Shown piece after piece: positions 36,417 to 45,985 of a DNA stretch of 64,000 nt. Below the pieces are notes generated by a model. That model had not been told where the DNA came from. It saw only the letters and a program-made list of their open reading frames with translations, and ran no database searches. Both the position numbers and the translations under genes were made by a program. The stretch is from Gammaproteobacteria bacterium (GTDB lineage Bacteria; Pseudomonadota; Gammaproteobacteria; Enterobacterales; Neiellaceae): assembly GCA_017425245.1 (NCBI GenBank), contig JAFOOX010000053.1:1-64000 (forward strand), written 5' to 3'. Every line of letters begins with the position of its first letter. Within the stretch, counting starts at the first letter, position 1.

Positions 36417-37482
36417 GTGATGCCAACTCAGCAGTCGGAAAGGCGATCACATGATCGGCCTGCAAACGAAGGCGGATCTGCTCACCGATCTCATGCTCGT
36501 TATGGCTGGGCACCAGCGCCAGCACCAGGGTGCCGCTGGCCAGCCGCAGGCGATAGAGGAAGTCGGCCCCGCGGAACAGCCGGGCCTCAATGGTGGCGCG
36601 TGGCCCATCGCCCGGGCGGTCATCCAACACGATGTCATCCGGGCGCAGCAGAACTTGAAGTTGTGTACCCGAACCATGGGAATGGGCGTAGCGGCAGCGC
36701 AGCGGTCCCAGCTCGGTCATCAGGCTGGTGGCATCAACAACACCGGCGCTGATAAACACACCCTCACCGATGAAATCTGCCACCAGCCGATTCGCTGGCT
36801 CGTGGTAGAGGGTGTAGGGGCTGGCCCACTGCTGCAGTCGCCCGGCCGCCACCACCCCAACCTGATCGGCCATGGCAAAGGCCTCTTGCTGATCGTGAGT
36901 GACCAGTAGGGCTGTGGTGCACTGGGCTTTGAGCAGTTCGCGCAGTTCGCTGGCCAGTCGCGTGCGCAGTTCACTGTCGAGGCTGGCGAAGGGTTCGTCG
37001 AGCAGCAGCAAGCGCGGTTTAGGGGCTAGTGCCCGGGCCAGCGCTACCCGTTGCTGCTGGCCGCCGGAGAGCTGGTGGGGCCAGCGTTGGCCAAGCCCTT
37101 CCAGGCCGACCAGTTTCAGTAGTTCAGCCACTCGCGCCTTACGCTCGCTGCGGCTGAATGCACTTAGGCCGAAGGCGATGTTGTCGGCTACCCGCAGGTG
37201 GGGAAACAGAGCATGGTCTTGAAACATCAGACCGATGCCGCGCTGGTGCGCTGGCCACAGATACTCACGACTGCTGACCACCACCCCGTCTACTGCGATA
37301 TGGCCAGCCAGGGGGGGCACAAAACCGGCGATGGCACGCAACAGCGAGGATTTGCCAGAGCCAGACGCACCAAGCAGAGCGCCGATGGCGCCGCTGCGCA
37401 GTTCAAAGCTGACATCGCTGACGACGCTTTGACCATCGAAGGCGAGGCAAAGCTGGTGGAGGGCGAGCACTGGCAGGGTCAT
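36406..37482 (-). CDS. fbpC: Ferric iron ABC transporter ATPase
   Basis: 358-aa ATPase of a ferric iron importer. Walker A GASGSGKSS at 38-46, signature [15 protein letters not shown] at about 135, Walker B LLLLDEPFASLD, then a C-terminal TOBE-type regulatory domain (LLRPDDIVLDD). The start MTLPVLAL at 37482 overlaps the fbpB stop (ATGA). Could equally be called afuC. The polyamine/sulphate ATPases are close relatives, but the neighbouring binding protein favours iron. Confidence 0.9.
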   Translation of the reverse strand: MTLPVLALHQLCLAFDGQSVVSDVSFELRSGAIGALLGASGSGKSSLLRAIAGFVPPLAGHIAVDGVVVSSREYLWPAHQRGIGLMFQDHALFPHLRVADNIAFGLSAFSRSERKARVAELLKLVGLEGLGQRWPHQLSGGQQQRVALARALAPKPRLLLLDEPFASLDSELRTRLASELRELLKAQCTTALLVTHDQQEAFAMADQVGVVAAGRLQQWASPYTLYHEPANRLVADFIGEGVFISAGVVDATSLMTELGPLRCRYAHSHGSGTQLQVLLRPDDIVLDDRPGDGPRATIEARLFRGADFLYRLRLASGTLVLALVPSHNEHEIGEQIRLRLQADHVIAFPTAELASLMR

Positions 37483-39098
37483 GACGGCAGGCTCCGACCA
37501 CGACCGAGTACGATCACCGGCAGAAGGCCAGCCGCCATTATTGCCAGCGCCGGCAAGGCCGCCCGCTGCCATTCCCCTTCAGAGGTCATCTCAAACACGC
37601 GTACCGCAAGGGTGTCCCAGCCAAAGGGGCGGGTCATCAGGGTAATAGGCATCTCTTTCATCACGTCCACAAAGCAGAGCAAGGCAGCGGTTGTGATACT
37701 GGGGGCGAGCAGCGGCAGGTGCAAGCGCCACAGTCGCCGCCAGCCGACCACGCCGAGGCTGGCCGCCGCCATTTCTTGGGCAGGGCTGATACGTTGCAGG
37801 CCCGCTTGCAACGGCGCCAGACCAACACTTAAAAAACGTGTGGCCAGCCCTAGCAGGATCAACAACAGGGTTCCTTTGAGCAGGGTCGGGCTGCTACTGC
37901 CAGTAACAGCCAACAGTTGTTGATCGAACCACTGCATAGGGATAAAAAACCCCACCGCCAACACTGCACCGGGCATGGCATAGCCGGTCGCTGACAACTG
38001 CACCAGCAGGCCGGCTGCTGGTCGCTGCAGCTGGCGTTCGCCATAGGCTAACAGCAGCGCCAGCATCACCACCAGCATGGCTGCCAGGCCGGCTAGCAGC
38101 AGCGAATTGAGAATGAAGGTTGGAAAACGGCTATCTAGATCGCTAGCTACGACGGCGCAGCCCCAACTGAGCAGCTGGGCCAGCGGCAGGCCGAAAGCCA
38201 GTAACCAGACGATGCCACACAAGGCACAGGCAAGGATGCTGCGCCAGCCGCTTAGCCGGGCGATGGCCAGTGGCTGGTTGCGGTTGCCGCTGTAGCGGCG
38301 CTGGCCACGCTGCCAGCGCTCGATGGCCATTAGCAGTAACGCCAGTACCACCACCACAGCAGCGATCTGACTGGCCGCAGTCAATGAAAACAGCCCCGAC
38401 CAAGCTTTGTAGATGGCCACGCTCAGGGTATCGAGATTGAACACGCTGACTGCGCCAAAATCGGCCAGGGTCTCCATGGTCACCAGCAGGGCGGCGGCCA
38501 CCAACGCTGGACGGGCGGCGGGCATGATCACCCGCCACCAGCGCTGGCGGGGCGTAAGCCCAAGGCTGGCAGCCACTTCTAGCGCCTGCTGGCTGTGGCT
38601 GGCAAAGGCATCACGGGCCAGCAGGTAAACATAAGGATAAAAACTAAGGCTGAGCACCAGGATAGCGCCGCCGAGGCTGCGGATCTCCGGCAGGCGCGCT
38701 TCAGGCCACCACAGCCGCAGTTGCGACTGTAACGGCCCGCTAAAATCGAGCAGGCCGACCATGACAAAGGCCAGCACATAGGCCGGCATCGCCAACGGCA
38801 ACATCAATGCCCAACGCCAGATGCTGTGGCCGGCAAAGCGGTAGCGAGCGATGAGCCAGGCCAGTGGGACGCCAATGAGCAGGCTGCCAACCACCACCCC
38901 CAGCGCCAGCAGCACTGTGGTGGTGGTGGCCTGGGGCAAGACGTAGTCGCGCAGGTGGGGCCAGTGTTCGTGGGCCGGTGCCAGCCAGCTGGCCAGCACC
39001 ACCCATTGCGGCAGGGTCATGACGAGTACGCACAACACCAAACCCAGCCACCAGCGGCTGGGTAGGGCAAGGCGGGGCAGGGTCTGGCTGAACAGCAT
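37479..39098 (-). CDS. fbpB: Ferric iron ABC transporter permease
   Basis: A 539-aa inner-membrane protein made of two fused permease halves, each with an EAA loop: EVAASLGLTPRQRWWRVIMPAARPAL in the first half and MAAASLGVVGWRRLWRLHLPLLAPS in the second. About 12 membrane helices. This duplicated form is typical of FbpB/SfuB. It sits between fbpA and fbpC in one leftward operon. Confidence 0.92.
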   Translation of the reverse strand: MLFSQTLPRLALPSRWWLGLVLCVLVMTLPQWVVLASWLAPAHEHWPHLRDYVLPQATTTTVLLALGVVVGSLLIGVPLAWLIARYRFAGHSIWRWALMLPLAMPAYVLAFVMVGLLDFSGPLQSQLRLWWPEARLPEIRSLGGAILVLSLSFYPYVYLLARDAFASHSQQALEVAASLGLTPRQRWWRVIMPAARPALVAAALLVTMETLADFGAVSVFNLDTLSVAIYKAWSGLFSLTAASQIAAVVVVLALLLMAIERWQRGQRRYSGNRNQPLAIARLSGWRSILACALCGIVWLLAFGLPLAQLLSWGCAVVASDLDSRFPTFILNSLLLAGLAAMLVVMLALLLAYGERQLQRPAAGLLVQLSATGYAMPGAVLAVGFFIPMQWFDQQLLAVTGSSSPTLLKGTLLLILLGLATRFLSVGLAPLQAGLQRISPAQEMAAASLGVVGWRRLWRLHLPLLAPSITTAALLCFVDVMKEMPITLMTRPFGWDTLAVRVFEMTSEGEWQRAALPALAIMAAGLLPVIVLGRGRSLPS

Positions 39099-39131
39099 TG
39101 GCTTGACCCTTACATGCGTGCTAGTGCGCTG

Positions 39132-40130
39132 TTACTTGTAGCCGGCGCGGTCCATCAGCTTGACGGCCGCCGCCTGCAACTGGCCGGCGGTGGCGACGTT
39201 AAGCAGGTTGGCCTTGTACTCACCCCAGCCCTGAACCTTGGTGGCGGGGGCTACTTGCGGGTTGACCGGGTACTCGAAATTAGCATCGACAAACAGGTTT
39301 TGGGCGGCGGGAGAGGCCAGCCACTCCAACAGCTTCACCGCCTCATCACGATGCGGCGCGTGGCGGGTGAGACCGGCGCCAGCGATGTTGACATGGGTGC
39401 CGTCGCTACCCTGGTTGGCCCAGAACAGTTTGACCGGCAGCTCCGGCTTTTTGGCCAGCAGGCGCCCGTAGTAGTAGGTGTTGGCGATGCCCACAGCGCA
39501 CTGGCCTGCGGCAATCGCTTCCAGCAGTTTGGTATCGTCAGCAAAGGGCGGTGCGGCCAGGTTAGCTACCCAGCCTTTGACCAGGCTCTCAGTTTTTTCT
39601 TCGCCATGGGTGGCGATCATCATCGCCACCAGTGACTGGTTGTAGACCTTCTTGCTGGAGCGCAGGCAGAGTTTGCCCTGCCACTTCGGTTCGGCCAGGG
39701 CCTCGTAGCTGGACAGTTGGTCTGCGCTGGTCAGGCTCGGGTTAAAGAACAGGGTGCGGGCGCGCACCGATAGCCCGAACCAGCGGTTTTGCGGATCACG
39801 CAGGTGGGCCGGTACAGCGGTGTCAAGGGCTTTGGACTGCACTGGCTGCAGCAGCCCCTGCTCGGCCGCCTGCCACAGGTTGCCAGCGTCGACGGTCAGC
39901 AGCAGATCGGCGGGCGATGAAGCCCCCTCCTGCTGCAGGCGGGTTAGCAGTGGTGCTTCTTTGTCGGTGATGAAGTTGACTTTCACCCCGGTCGCCTGGG
40001 TATAGGCGTCGAACACCGGCTTGATTAGCTGTTCGTTGCGGGCGGAGTAGACCACCACTTCAGCTGCCAGCAGCGGCGCGGCGGTGGTTAGGGCGGCACA
40101 TAACAGGGTCAGATGGCGCAACAGATGCAT
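39132..40130 (-). CDS. fbpA: Ferric iron-binding periplasmic protein
   Basis: A 332-aa periplasmic protein. Signal peptide is cut after LLAA, giving EVVVYSARNEQLIKPVFDAY, the classic start of FbpA/FutA-type proteins. Later motifs are ADLLLTVDAGNLWQA, and IANTYYYGRLL, which holds the adjacent tyrosines that bind Fe(III). ATG 40130 is used because upstream codons show no export signal. A Fur box would be expected upstream, but no convincing one was seen. Confidence 0.93.
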   Translation of the reverse strand: MHLLRHLTLLCAALTTAAPLLAAEVVVYSARNEQLIKPVFDAYTQATGVKVNFITDKEAPLLTRLQQEGASSPADLLLTVDAGNLWQAAEQGLLQPVQSKALDTAVPAHLRDPQNRWFGLSVRARTLFFNPSLTSADQLSSYEALAEPKWQGKLCLRSSKKVYNQSLVAMMIATHGEEKTESLVKGWVANLAAPPFADDTKLLEAIAAGQCAVGIANTYYYGRLLAKKPELPVKLFWANQGSDGTHVNIAGAGLTRHAPHRDEAVKLLEWLASPAAQNLFVDANFEYPVNPQVAPATKVQGWGEYKANLLNVATAGQLQAAAVKLMDRAGYK

Positions 40131-40449
40131 GGCATTCTCCGGGGTTAAGCGAAACGGGAACTTACTATAAACGCGAATTGATGTCATTAAAATAGGCGCC
40201 CAGCGGTCTCCCGGATCGGGGCAGCCATTGCACTGGATTGGCCGGAGCCAACGCTGACCGATAGCAGTAGTGGCGGCAATGACGCACAGTGGAGCCCTTA
40301 CGTGGTGCACTATTTTTAGTGTTGCACCCAAAGCAAGCAGCGCAAAGTCCTGAACTGGCGCAAAACGGCCGAGCCTATCTCTAATGAGGGATGTGTTCGC
40401 CATGGCCCGCTCTTTGCTTTTTCAAACGTCATTAGCACGGAGGAATCTC
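40131..40449. other. Divergent intergenic region, fbpA and Anbu operon
   Basis: No gene recognised. It holds an imperfect palindrome, GGTGCACTA (40304-40312) with TAGTGTTGCACC (40317-40328), which could be an operator. AT-rich sequence near 40160-40195 may carry the fbpA promoter. Confidence 0.5.
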
Positions 40450-41889
40450 ATGGCCAAAGTCGCCCTGCCACCCGATGGCCACTATGACGAAATGCTCGGC
40501 GCAGACGGTCACTGTCGTCCTCATTACCAGCCTTACGGGGACTGGCTGAACCAGACCTCGGTACAGACGCTCAACAGCAAACGACGTAAAGCCGACCTGC
40601 TGTTTCATCGCGTCGGCATTACCTTCAATGTCTATGGTGAGGCTGATGGCGCTGAGCGACTTATCCCCTTTGATGCCATTCCGCGCATCATCCCGGCGGG
40701 TGAGTGGCGTGTGCTGGAAAAAGGGCTGCTGCAGCGGGTGACCGCGCTCAACCTGTTTTTACATGACATCTATCATGAGCAGAAGATTCTCAAGGCCGGG
40801 TTGGTACCTACCGAGCAGGTGCTGAGCAATGTTCAATACCAAGCGGCCATGCAGGGGTTGGATCTGCCCGGTGGTATCTATGCCCATATCACCGGCGTCG
40901 ATGTGATCCGCAATAACGACGGCAACTACTATGTGCTGGAGGACAACCTGCGCACCCCTTCTGGCGTCTCCTACATGCTGGAGAACCGCAAGATGATGAT
41001 GCGCCTCTACCCGGAAGCCTTCAGCCAGCAGGCGGTAGCGCCGGTGGAGCATTATCCCAATCTGCTGCTTGATACCCTGCGCAGTGCCAGCCGGGTAGAT
41101 AACCCCTGCGTGGTGGTGATGACCCCAGGCCGTTTCAACAGCGCCTACTTCGAACATGCCTTCCTTGCCCAGCAGATGGGGGTGGAACTGGTCGAAGGGG
41201 CTGATCTGTTCGTGCGCGATGGTCATGTGTTTATGCGCACGACCCTGGGGCCCAAGCAGGTGGATGTGATCTACCGCCGTATCGACGACGGCTTCCTCGA
41301 TCCGCTGGCGTTCCGTGCCGATTCGATGATCGGGGTGCCGGGGTTGCTGTCTGTCTATCGTCAGGGCAATGTAATACTGGCCAACGCCATTGGCACCGGG
41401 GTGGCCGACGACAAATCGATCTATCCCTATGTTGATGAGATGGTGCGCTTTTATATGGACGAAGAGCCGCTGCTGGCCAACGTACCTACCTATCAGTGCC
41501 GCAAAGCCGACGAGCTCTCCTATGTGCTGGCCAACATGGAGCAGCTGGTGGTCAAGGAGGTTCATGGTGCCGGCGGTTATGGCATGCTCATTGGCCCCAA
41601 AGCCACCAAAGCCGAAATCGCGGAGTTCCGTACCCTGGTCAAGGCCAAGCCGGAGCAGTACATCGCTCAGCCGACCTTGTGCCTGTCGAGCTGTCCCACC
41701 TTTGTCGATGAGGGTATTGCGCCGCGTCATATCGACCTTCGTCCGTTCGTCCTCTCCGGGCGCAATGGACCGCAGGTGGTGCCGGGTGGCCTGACCCGCG
41801 TGGCCCTCAAGGCCGGTTCGCTGGTGGTCAACTCGTCGCAGGGTGGCGGGACCAAGGACACCTGGGTTTTGGAGGATGAATCATGCTGA
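40450..41889 (+). CDS. Circularly permuted ATP-grasp protein of the Anbu cluster
   Basis: 479 aa, COG2308-like circularly permuted ATP-grasp. Recognisable parts: FDAIPRIIPAGEWRVLEKGLLQR, YVLEDNLRTPSGVSYMLENR, LVVKEVHGAGGYGMLIGP and HIDLRPFVLSG. ATP-grasp enzymes join carboxylates to amines through an acyl phosphate, so a peptide-like product or tag has been proposed for this cluster; the substrate is unknown. GGAGGAATCTC precedes the ATG. First of four genes joined with alpha-E, transglutaminase-like and Anbu genes. Confidence 0.9.
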   Translation: MAKVALPPDGHYDEMLGADGHCRPHYQPYGDWLNQTSVQTLNSKRRKADLLFHRVGITFNVYGEADGAERLIPFDAIPRIIPAGEWRVLEKGLLQRVTALNLFLHDIYHEQKILKAGLVPTEQVLSNVQYQAAMQGLDLPGGIYAHITGVDVIRNNDGNYYVLEDNLRTPSGVSYMLENRKMMMRLYPEAFSQQAVAPVEHYPNLLLDTLRSASRVDNPCVVVMTPGRFNSAYFEHAFLAQQMGVELVEGADLFVRDGHVFMRTTLGPKQVDVIYRRIDDGFLDPLAFRADSMIGVPGLLSVYRQGNVILANAIGTGVADDKSIYPYVDEMVRFYMDEEPLLANVPTYQCRKADELSYVLANMEQLVVKEVHGAGGYGMLIGPKATKAEIAEFRTLVKAKPEQYIAQPTLCLSSCPTFVDEGIAPRHIDLRPFVLSGRNGPQVVPGGLTRVALKAGSLVVNSSQGGGTKDTWVLEDESC

Positions 41890-42821
41890 GCCGCACCGCC
41901 GCTCACCTTTACTGGATGGCCCGCTACATGGAGCGGGCGGAAAACCTGACCCGCATGCTCAAGGTCACCCAGACCTTTTCACTAATGCCGTCCAGCCGCA
42001 GTGGCCGTCAGGAGATTACGGCGCCACTGATCATCACCGGCGCCGTCGAGGATTTCACCGAGCGATATGGCGAGCCGAGCATGGCCTCGGTGCTGCGCTA
42101 TTTCGTGTTTGACGACAGCCACCCCGGTTCTATCGTCAGCTGCATCAAGGCAGCGCGTGAGAATGGCCACGCAGTGCGCGGCAGCGTCACCAGCGAGGTG
42201 TGGGAGAGTCTTAACGCCACCTATCTGGAAATGCGCAAGTGGCTCAAGGAAGGGGTGGATGAATCGGAGATCGAAACCTTCTTCGACTTCATCATGGAGC
42301 GCAGCCAGCTTTTTCTGGGGGCGGTCAGCTCCACCGTTTTGCGCAACGACGTGCATCGCTTCATTACCGTCGGTACTGTTGTTGAGCGCGCCGACAACAC
42401 CGCGCGCATGCTCGATGTGAAGTATCAGGTGATGAAACCGCTGCGCAAGGAGAGCGACCGGGCCACTGATTACTACCATTGGGGCACTCTGCTGCGTGCG
42501 CTGTCGGCGTTCGAGGCCTATCACGTTGTCTATGGCGATCAGATCACCGCCGAGCAGGTGGCTGAGCTGTTGATCCTGCGTTCTGATCTGCCGCGATCAC
42601 TGCGCGCCTGTGTCAGTGCTCTGGCGACCATTCTGCCTCAGATCGAAGGTAGCGCCGGCCTTACTGCCAAGCGGTTGACTGCCGAGCTGGATGCTGCGCT
42701 GCGTTACGGCGACTTGGAATACTGCTTTGCCAATGGCCTGCATGAATACCTGAGCGAGTTCCTTGAGCGCATCGGCGCTATCGCCGAGGCGATCCACCAT
42801 GCCTATCTGGAGGTCGCATGA
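41883..42821 (+). CDS. Alpha-E domain protein of the Anbu cluster
   Basis: 312 aa, almost fully helical. The conserved start LSRTAAHLYWMARYMERAENLTRML and later VERADNTARMLDVKYQ carry the acidic-basic pairs that name the alpha-E family (COG2307). It overlaps the ATP-grasp gene by 7 nt and the next gene by 4 nt. Always found with the ATP-grasp partner; its biochemical role is not established. Confidence 0.9.
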   Translation: MLSRTAAHLYWMARYMERAENLTRMLKVTQTFSLMPSSRSGRQEITAPLIITGAVEDFTERYGEPSMASVLRYFVFDDSHPGSIVSCIKAARENGHAVRGSVTSEVWESLNATYLEMRKWLKEGVDESEIETFFDFIMERSQLFLGAVSSTVLRNDVHRFITVGTVVERADNTARMLDVKYQVMKPLRKESDRATDYYHWGTLLRALSAFEAYHVVYGDQITAEQVAELLILRSDLPRSLRACVSALATILPQIEGSAGLTAKRLTAELDAALRYGDLEYCFANGLHEYLSEFLERIGAIAEAIHHAYLEVA

Positions 42822-43624
42822 AACTCAGCATCGAGCATGTCACGCACTATCAGTACGACGCCGCAGTCAGTCATTCCGTTCAATACCTTCGGCTAACCCC
42901 CAAGCCCAGTGCGCGCCAGCAAGTGGTGAGCTGGCAGCTGGACACGCCGCAACGGTCGCAGACCCTGACTGATGGTTTTGGCAACATTCTCGACGTACTG
43001 ACCCTCGATATGCCCCATCAGTCGCTGCAGATCCGTGCCTGCGGCGAGGTGATCATCAGCCTTGATGACCAGGCTGAACCTGAACCGGTTGCTCCGGCGG
43101 TGTTTCTGCGGCCGACACCGTTAACCTTGGTTGGGCCGGCGCTGCAGGGGTTCGTGCAGGTGTTTGAGCGTGATCAACCGGTCAGCCACGCTACCCTCAA
43201 GCGGCTGATGCTAGCCATTCTTGAACTGGTGCCTTACGGGGCGGCAGTTACCACTGTCTCCACCACCGCCGAAGAAGCATTCAATGCCGGTGGCGGCGTC
43301 TGTCAGGATCACAGCCACATTTTTGTGGCTTGTTGCCGTGCCCTTGGGGTGCCGGCTCGCTATGTCAGCGGCTATTTGCACAGTGACAGCAGTGTCCAGC
43401 TGGCCAGCCATGCATGGGCGGAAGCTTGGATTGGCGGTAGCTGGCGCACCTTTGATGTCAGCAACGGCCTGACTGTCCCTAGCCATCACCTCAAACTAGC
43501 GATGGGGCTCGACTACCTGGATGCCTGTCCGGTGCGCGGCGCCCGTCGCGGCGGTGGCAGTGAGACGTTGCAGGCTTTTGCACGTATTAGCCAAGGTGGT
43601 CGTTATCAGCCGGGCCAGCGCTAA
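42818..43624 (+). CDS. Transglutaminase-like cysteine peptidase of the Anbu cluster
   Basis: 268 aa. An N-terminal beta domain (HVTHYQYDAAVSHSVQYLRLTP), then a transglutaminase-like core: Cys in GGGVCQDHSHIFVACCRALGVPARYVSGYL, His in SHAWAEAWIGGSWRTFD, and Asp in FDVSNG. Family members are probable peptidases or amide-bond enzymes. ATGA overlap with the alpha-E gene. Confidence 0.9.
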   Translation: MKLSIEHVTHYQYDAAVSHSVQYLRLTPKPSARQQVVSWQLDTPQRSQTLTDGFGNILDVLTLDMPHQSLQIRACGEVIISLDDQAEPEPVAPAVFLRPTPLTLVGPALQGFVQVFERDQPVSHATLKRLMLAILELVPYGAAVTTVSTTAEEAFNAGGGVCQDHSHIFVACCRALGVPARYVSGYLHSDSSVQLASHAWAEAWIGGSWRTFDVSNGLTVPSHHLKLAMGLDYLDACPVRGARRGGGSETLQAFARISQGGRYQPGQR

Positions 43625-43693
43625 AAGTGAGCTAGACTGGACCATTCAAGCGGGCGCCAGGGTGGCGCCCAATTTATCTGACAGGACAAATCC

Positions 43694-44413
43694 ATGACCT
43701 ATTGCGTCGCTATGGCGCTGGCCGATGGCCTGATCTGTGTGTCTGATACCCGCACTAATGCCGGGGTCGACCACATTGCTACTTTTCCCAAGCTGCACCG
43801 CTTCAGCGTGATGGGTGAACGTGAAATCCTGCTGCAGAGCGCAGGCAATCTGGCCACCACTCAGAGTGTGGTGACGCTGCTGCGCCAGCAGATCAAAACC
43901 GATAATGGGCGGCACCTGCTTAACGTGTCGTCGCTGTTCACTGCAGCAGAGCTGATCGGTGAACAGCTGCGTGAGGTGGTAGCGCGTGACAGTTCAGATC
44001 TGACCAAAGGGGTCAATCTTGGCTGTTCTTTCCTGCTCAGCGGCCAGATAAAGGGTGAGTTGCCACGTCTGTTTGATATTTATCCTGAGGGCAATTTCAT
44101 TGAATCTTCGGTAGAAACTCCCTATTTCCAGATCGGTGAGAGCAAATATGGCAAACCGATCATCGACCGTATTCTGCATTACGACATCCCTTTGGATCAG
44201 GCGTTGACCTGCGCCCTGATTTCGTTTGATTCCACCATCAATTCCAACCTGTCGGTAGGTATGCCACTTGACGTACTGATGCTAGAGCGCGATAGCTTTA
44301 GCGTACGCCAGCGCCGGGTAGTGGCCGATGACGCTTATGGTCGCCGGTTGCGCCAAGCTTGGGGGGAAGGGATCCGTGGGCTATTTGCCAGCATGCCGAT
44401 ATTTGAATGGTGA
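43694..44413 (+). CDS. Anbu, proteasome-related peptidase
   Basis: 239 aa, an Ntn-hydrolase related to the 20S proteasome beta subunit and HslV. The candidate nucleophile is Thr2 in MTYCVAMAL, with no propeptide beyond Met1. Asp18 (VSDTRTNAG) and Lys33-region residues (FPKLHRF) fit the active-site pattern. Known Anbu proteins assemble into open-ring oligomers without a recognised unfoldase. It lies 69 nt after the transglutaminase-like gene. Confidence 0.92.
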   Translation: MTYCVAMALADGLICVSDTRTNAGVDHIATFPKLHRFSVMGEREILLQSAGNLATTQSVVTLLRQQIKTDNGRHLLNVSSLFTAAELIGEQLREVVARDSSDLTKGVNLGCSFLLSGQIKGELPRLFDIYPEGNFIESSVETPYFQIGESKYGKPIIDRILHYDIPLDQALTCALISFDSTINSNLSVGMPLDVLMLERDSFSVRQRRVVADDAYGRRLRQAWGEGIRGLFASMPIFEW

Positions 44414-44987
44414 TAGGAAGCAGAAGATCCCGAAATGTGCAACCGTCAGCATAATTTACACTGCGCGCCCTGGGGAGTGGATCCATGGACTTAATGAATT
44501 GATTTTTAATGAAAAGACCTTCTCGCGGCAGGCCGACGAGAACAGCGAGTAGTTCTACTGGCATGATGTTGCGCCTGAAGAGGAACAGGACGGGCTAAGT
44601 ATCAACGTCAGTAAGGGGGTCAGCTCCTTTTCACTGCTGTTTGCCGAGCTCTTTGAAGATGCAGGCTGCTGCACCAGCGATCCTATCTACGTGTACATCT
44701 ATGGCACCGACGGAGCGTTGCAAGCTGCGGTGAATGGCGAGAGCGTTGGCGGCTACCTAGGCACTTACATCGATTACTGGGATGGCAGCGAATACGATGC
44801 TTTCCCGTGGTACCAGTTCACTTATAGCGGTAGCAAAATCGGCCGGGTGGTGGTGGGTGGTGAGAGCGAGCCGACTACTATCGACCGTCTGACTTTTACT
44901 ATTGAAAATGCCGAGGTTCCCGCGCCTGAAACAGTGTCGCTGTTTGCGTTGATGCTTGCAATCCTTGGCTTGAAGCGCCAGCGTTAG
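44414..44987 (+). pseudogene. Broken secreted-protein gene, possibly PEP-CTERM type
   Basis: One reading frame runs through 44414-44987 but is split by a TAG at 44550-44552. Sequence on both sides looks like one protein: EWIHGLNELIFNEKTF before, FYWHDVAPEEEQDGLSINV after. The C-terminus VPAPETVSLFALMLAILGLKRQR has the Pro-Glu motif, hydrophobic helix and basic tail of PEP-CTERM sorting signals, though PEP itself reads APE. The N-terminal signal peptide is absent. A shorter protein from GTG 44691 is possible but would lack export. Confidence 0.6.
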
Positions 44988-45799
44988 GCAGGCCGCCGTA
45001 CCAAGCAGTCAAAGCGACCGTCGATGGTGACGGTCAATCCGTCTTTGATGATCCGATCACGGTTGGCAGCTGAGGCTCGCCAGCCGTGAGGTGTCATTGC
45101 CAACAGGTCGCTGCGACTCTGAGGTGAAGGTAGCGACAGACTGATCCTTATCCGCTCAACCGATTCAGCGCTTAGGGTCTCCGGTAGTTCCAGTATGTGC
45201 TTGTCGTCCTGATAGTCGCGGACCTCGGCATAGAGCTGTTGCCTGAGTTCGAGCAGGTGGTCACGGCCTGGCCCCAAACGTAGAATTTTTCCTCCGGGTT
45301 TAAGCACTCGAGCGGCTTCTTGCCAGTCGATGGGGCTGAACACGCTGATGAGCAGATCTTGACTGGCGTCGGCCACTGGCAGGCGCGCCATGCTGGCCAC
45401 CAGCCAAGTGATGTCGGTGCTGCGTCGCGCCCCTCGCTTCACTGCCTCACGTGAAATGTCCAGTGCGTAGCCCTGAGCCGAAGGCAGCGTGGTGGCCAGC
45501 CGGGCGCTGTAGTAGCCCTCGCCACAGCCGATATCCAGCCAGCGGCTAATCGCAGGTGCTATGCCAGTCGCTAGCTGCGTCAGTCTGTCTGCCAGCGGTT
45601 GATAGTGGCCGCTATTGAGAAACCGCTGCCGGGCCTCAACCATGGCGGCGTTATCGCCCGGATCCTGGCTGCGCTTGAACTGCACGGGCAGCAGGTTGTA
45701 ATAGCCTTGGCGGGCCCGATCAAAGTGGTGATGGTTGCTGCAGCCCAACCCCTGCGGTTGGGGGTACAGCGGATGCTGGCAAAGTGGACAGGTAAGCAT
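44984..45799 (-). CDS. rlmA: 23S rRNA (guanine745-N1)-methyltransferase
   Basis: SAM-dependent methylation of G745 in helix 35 of 23S rRNA. 271 aa. The N-terminal zinc finger has CPLCQHPL and CSNHHHFDRARQGYYNLL. The Rossmann part has WLDIGCGEGYYSARL (SAM motif I), and LISVFSPIDWQEAARVLKPGGKILRLGPG further on. The start gives the usual MLTCPLCQ. Its 3' end overlaps the broken gene by 4 nt. Confidence 0.92.
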   Translation of the reverse strand: MLTCPLCQHPLYPQPQGLGCSNHHHFDRARQGYYNLLPVQFKRSQDPGDNAAMVEARQRFLNSGHYQPLADRLTQLATGIAPAISRWLDIGCGEGYYSARLATTLPSAQGYALDISREAVKRGARRSTDITWLVASMARLPVADASQDLLISVFSPIDWQEAARVLKPGGKILRLGPGRDHLLELRQQLYAEVRDYQDDKHILELPETLSAESVERIRISLSLPSPQSRSDLLAMTPHGWRASAANRDRIIKDGLTVTIDGRFDCLVRRPA

Positions 45800-45985
45800 G
45801 AATGATCCGGATTGGTGGCAGCAGTGGCTGGATATCAGCGCCGTCTGGCGTGGGGCGGGGTGCGACCATTTTGACAGATATGTGCCAGCTCGCCAGACTC
45901 AGAGCTATGCAACTGAGGCCGTCAACACCTCGCCTTGAAGTGTCGGCAGATTAATCAAGTCACAGCGTCGCTGCAGGAGAGTTTG

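Noticed and set aside
40131-40200. Fur box upstream of fbpA
   Set aside because: AT-rich sequence with ATTGATGTCATTAA is present, but it does not form the expected symmetric hexamers.
45798-45938. 46-codon open frame starting on top of the rlmA start codon
   Set aside because: No ribosome site, no recognisable features, and it overlaps the rlmA promoter area; too little evidence.
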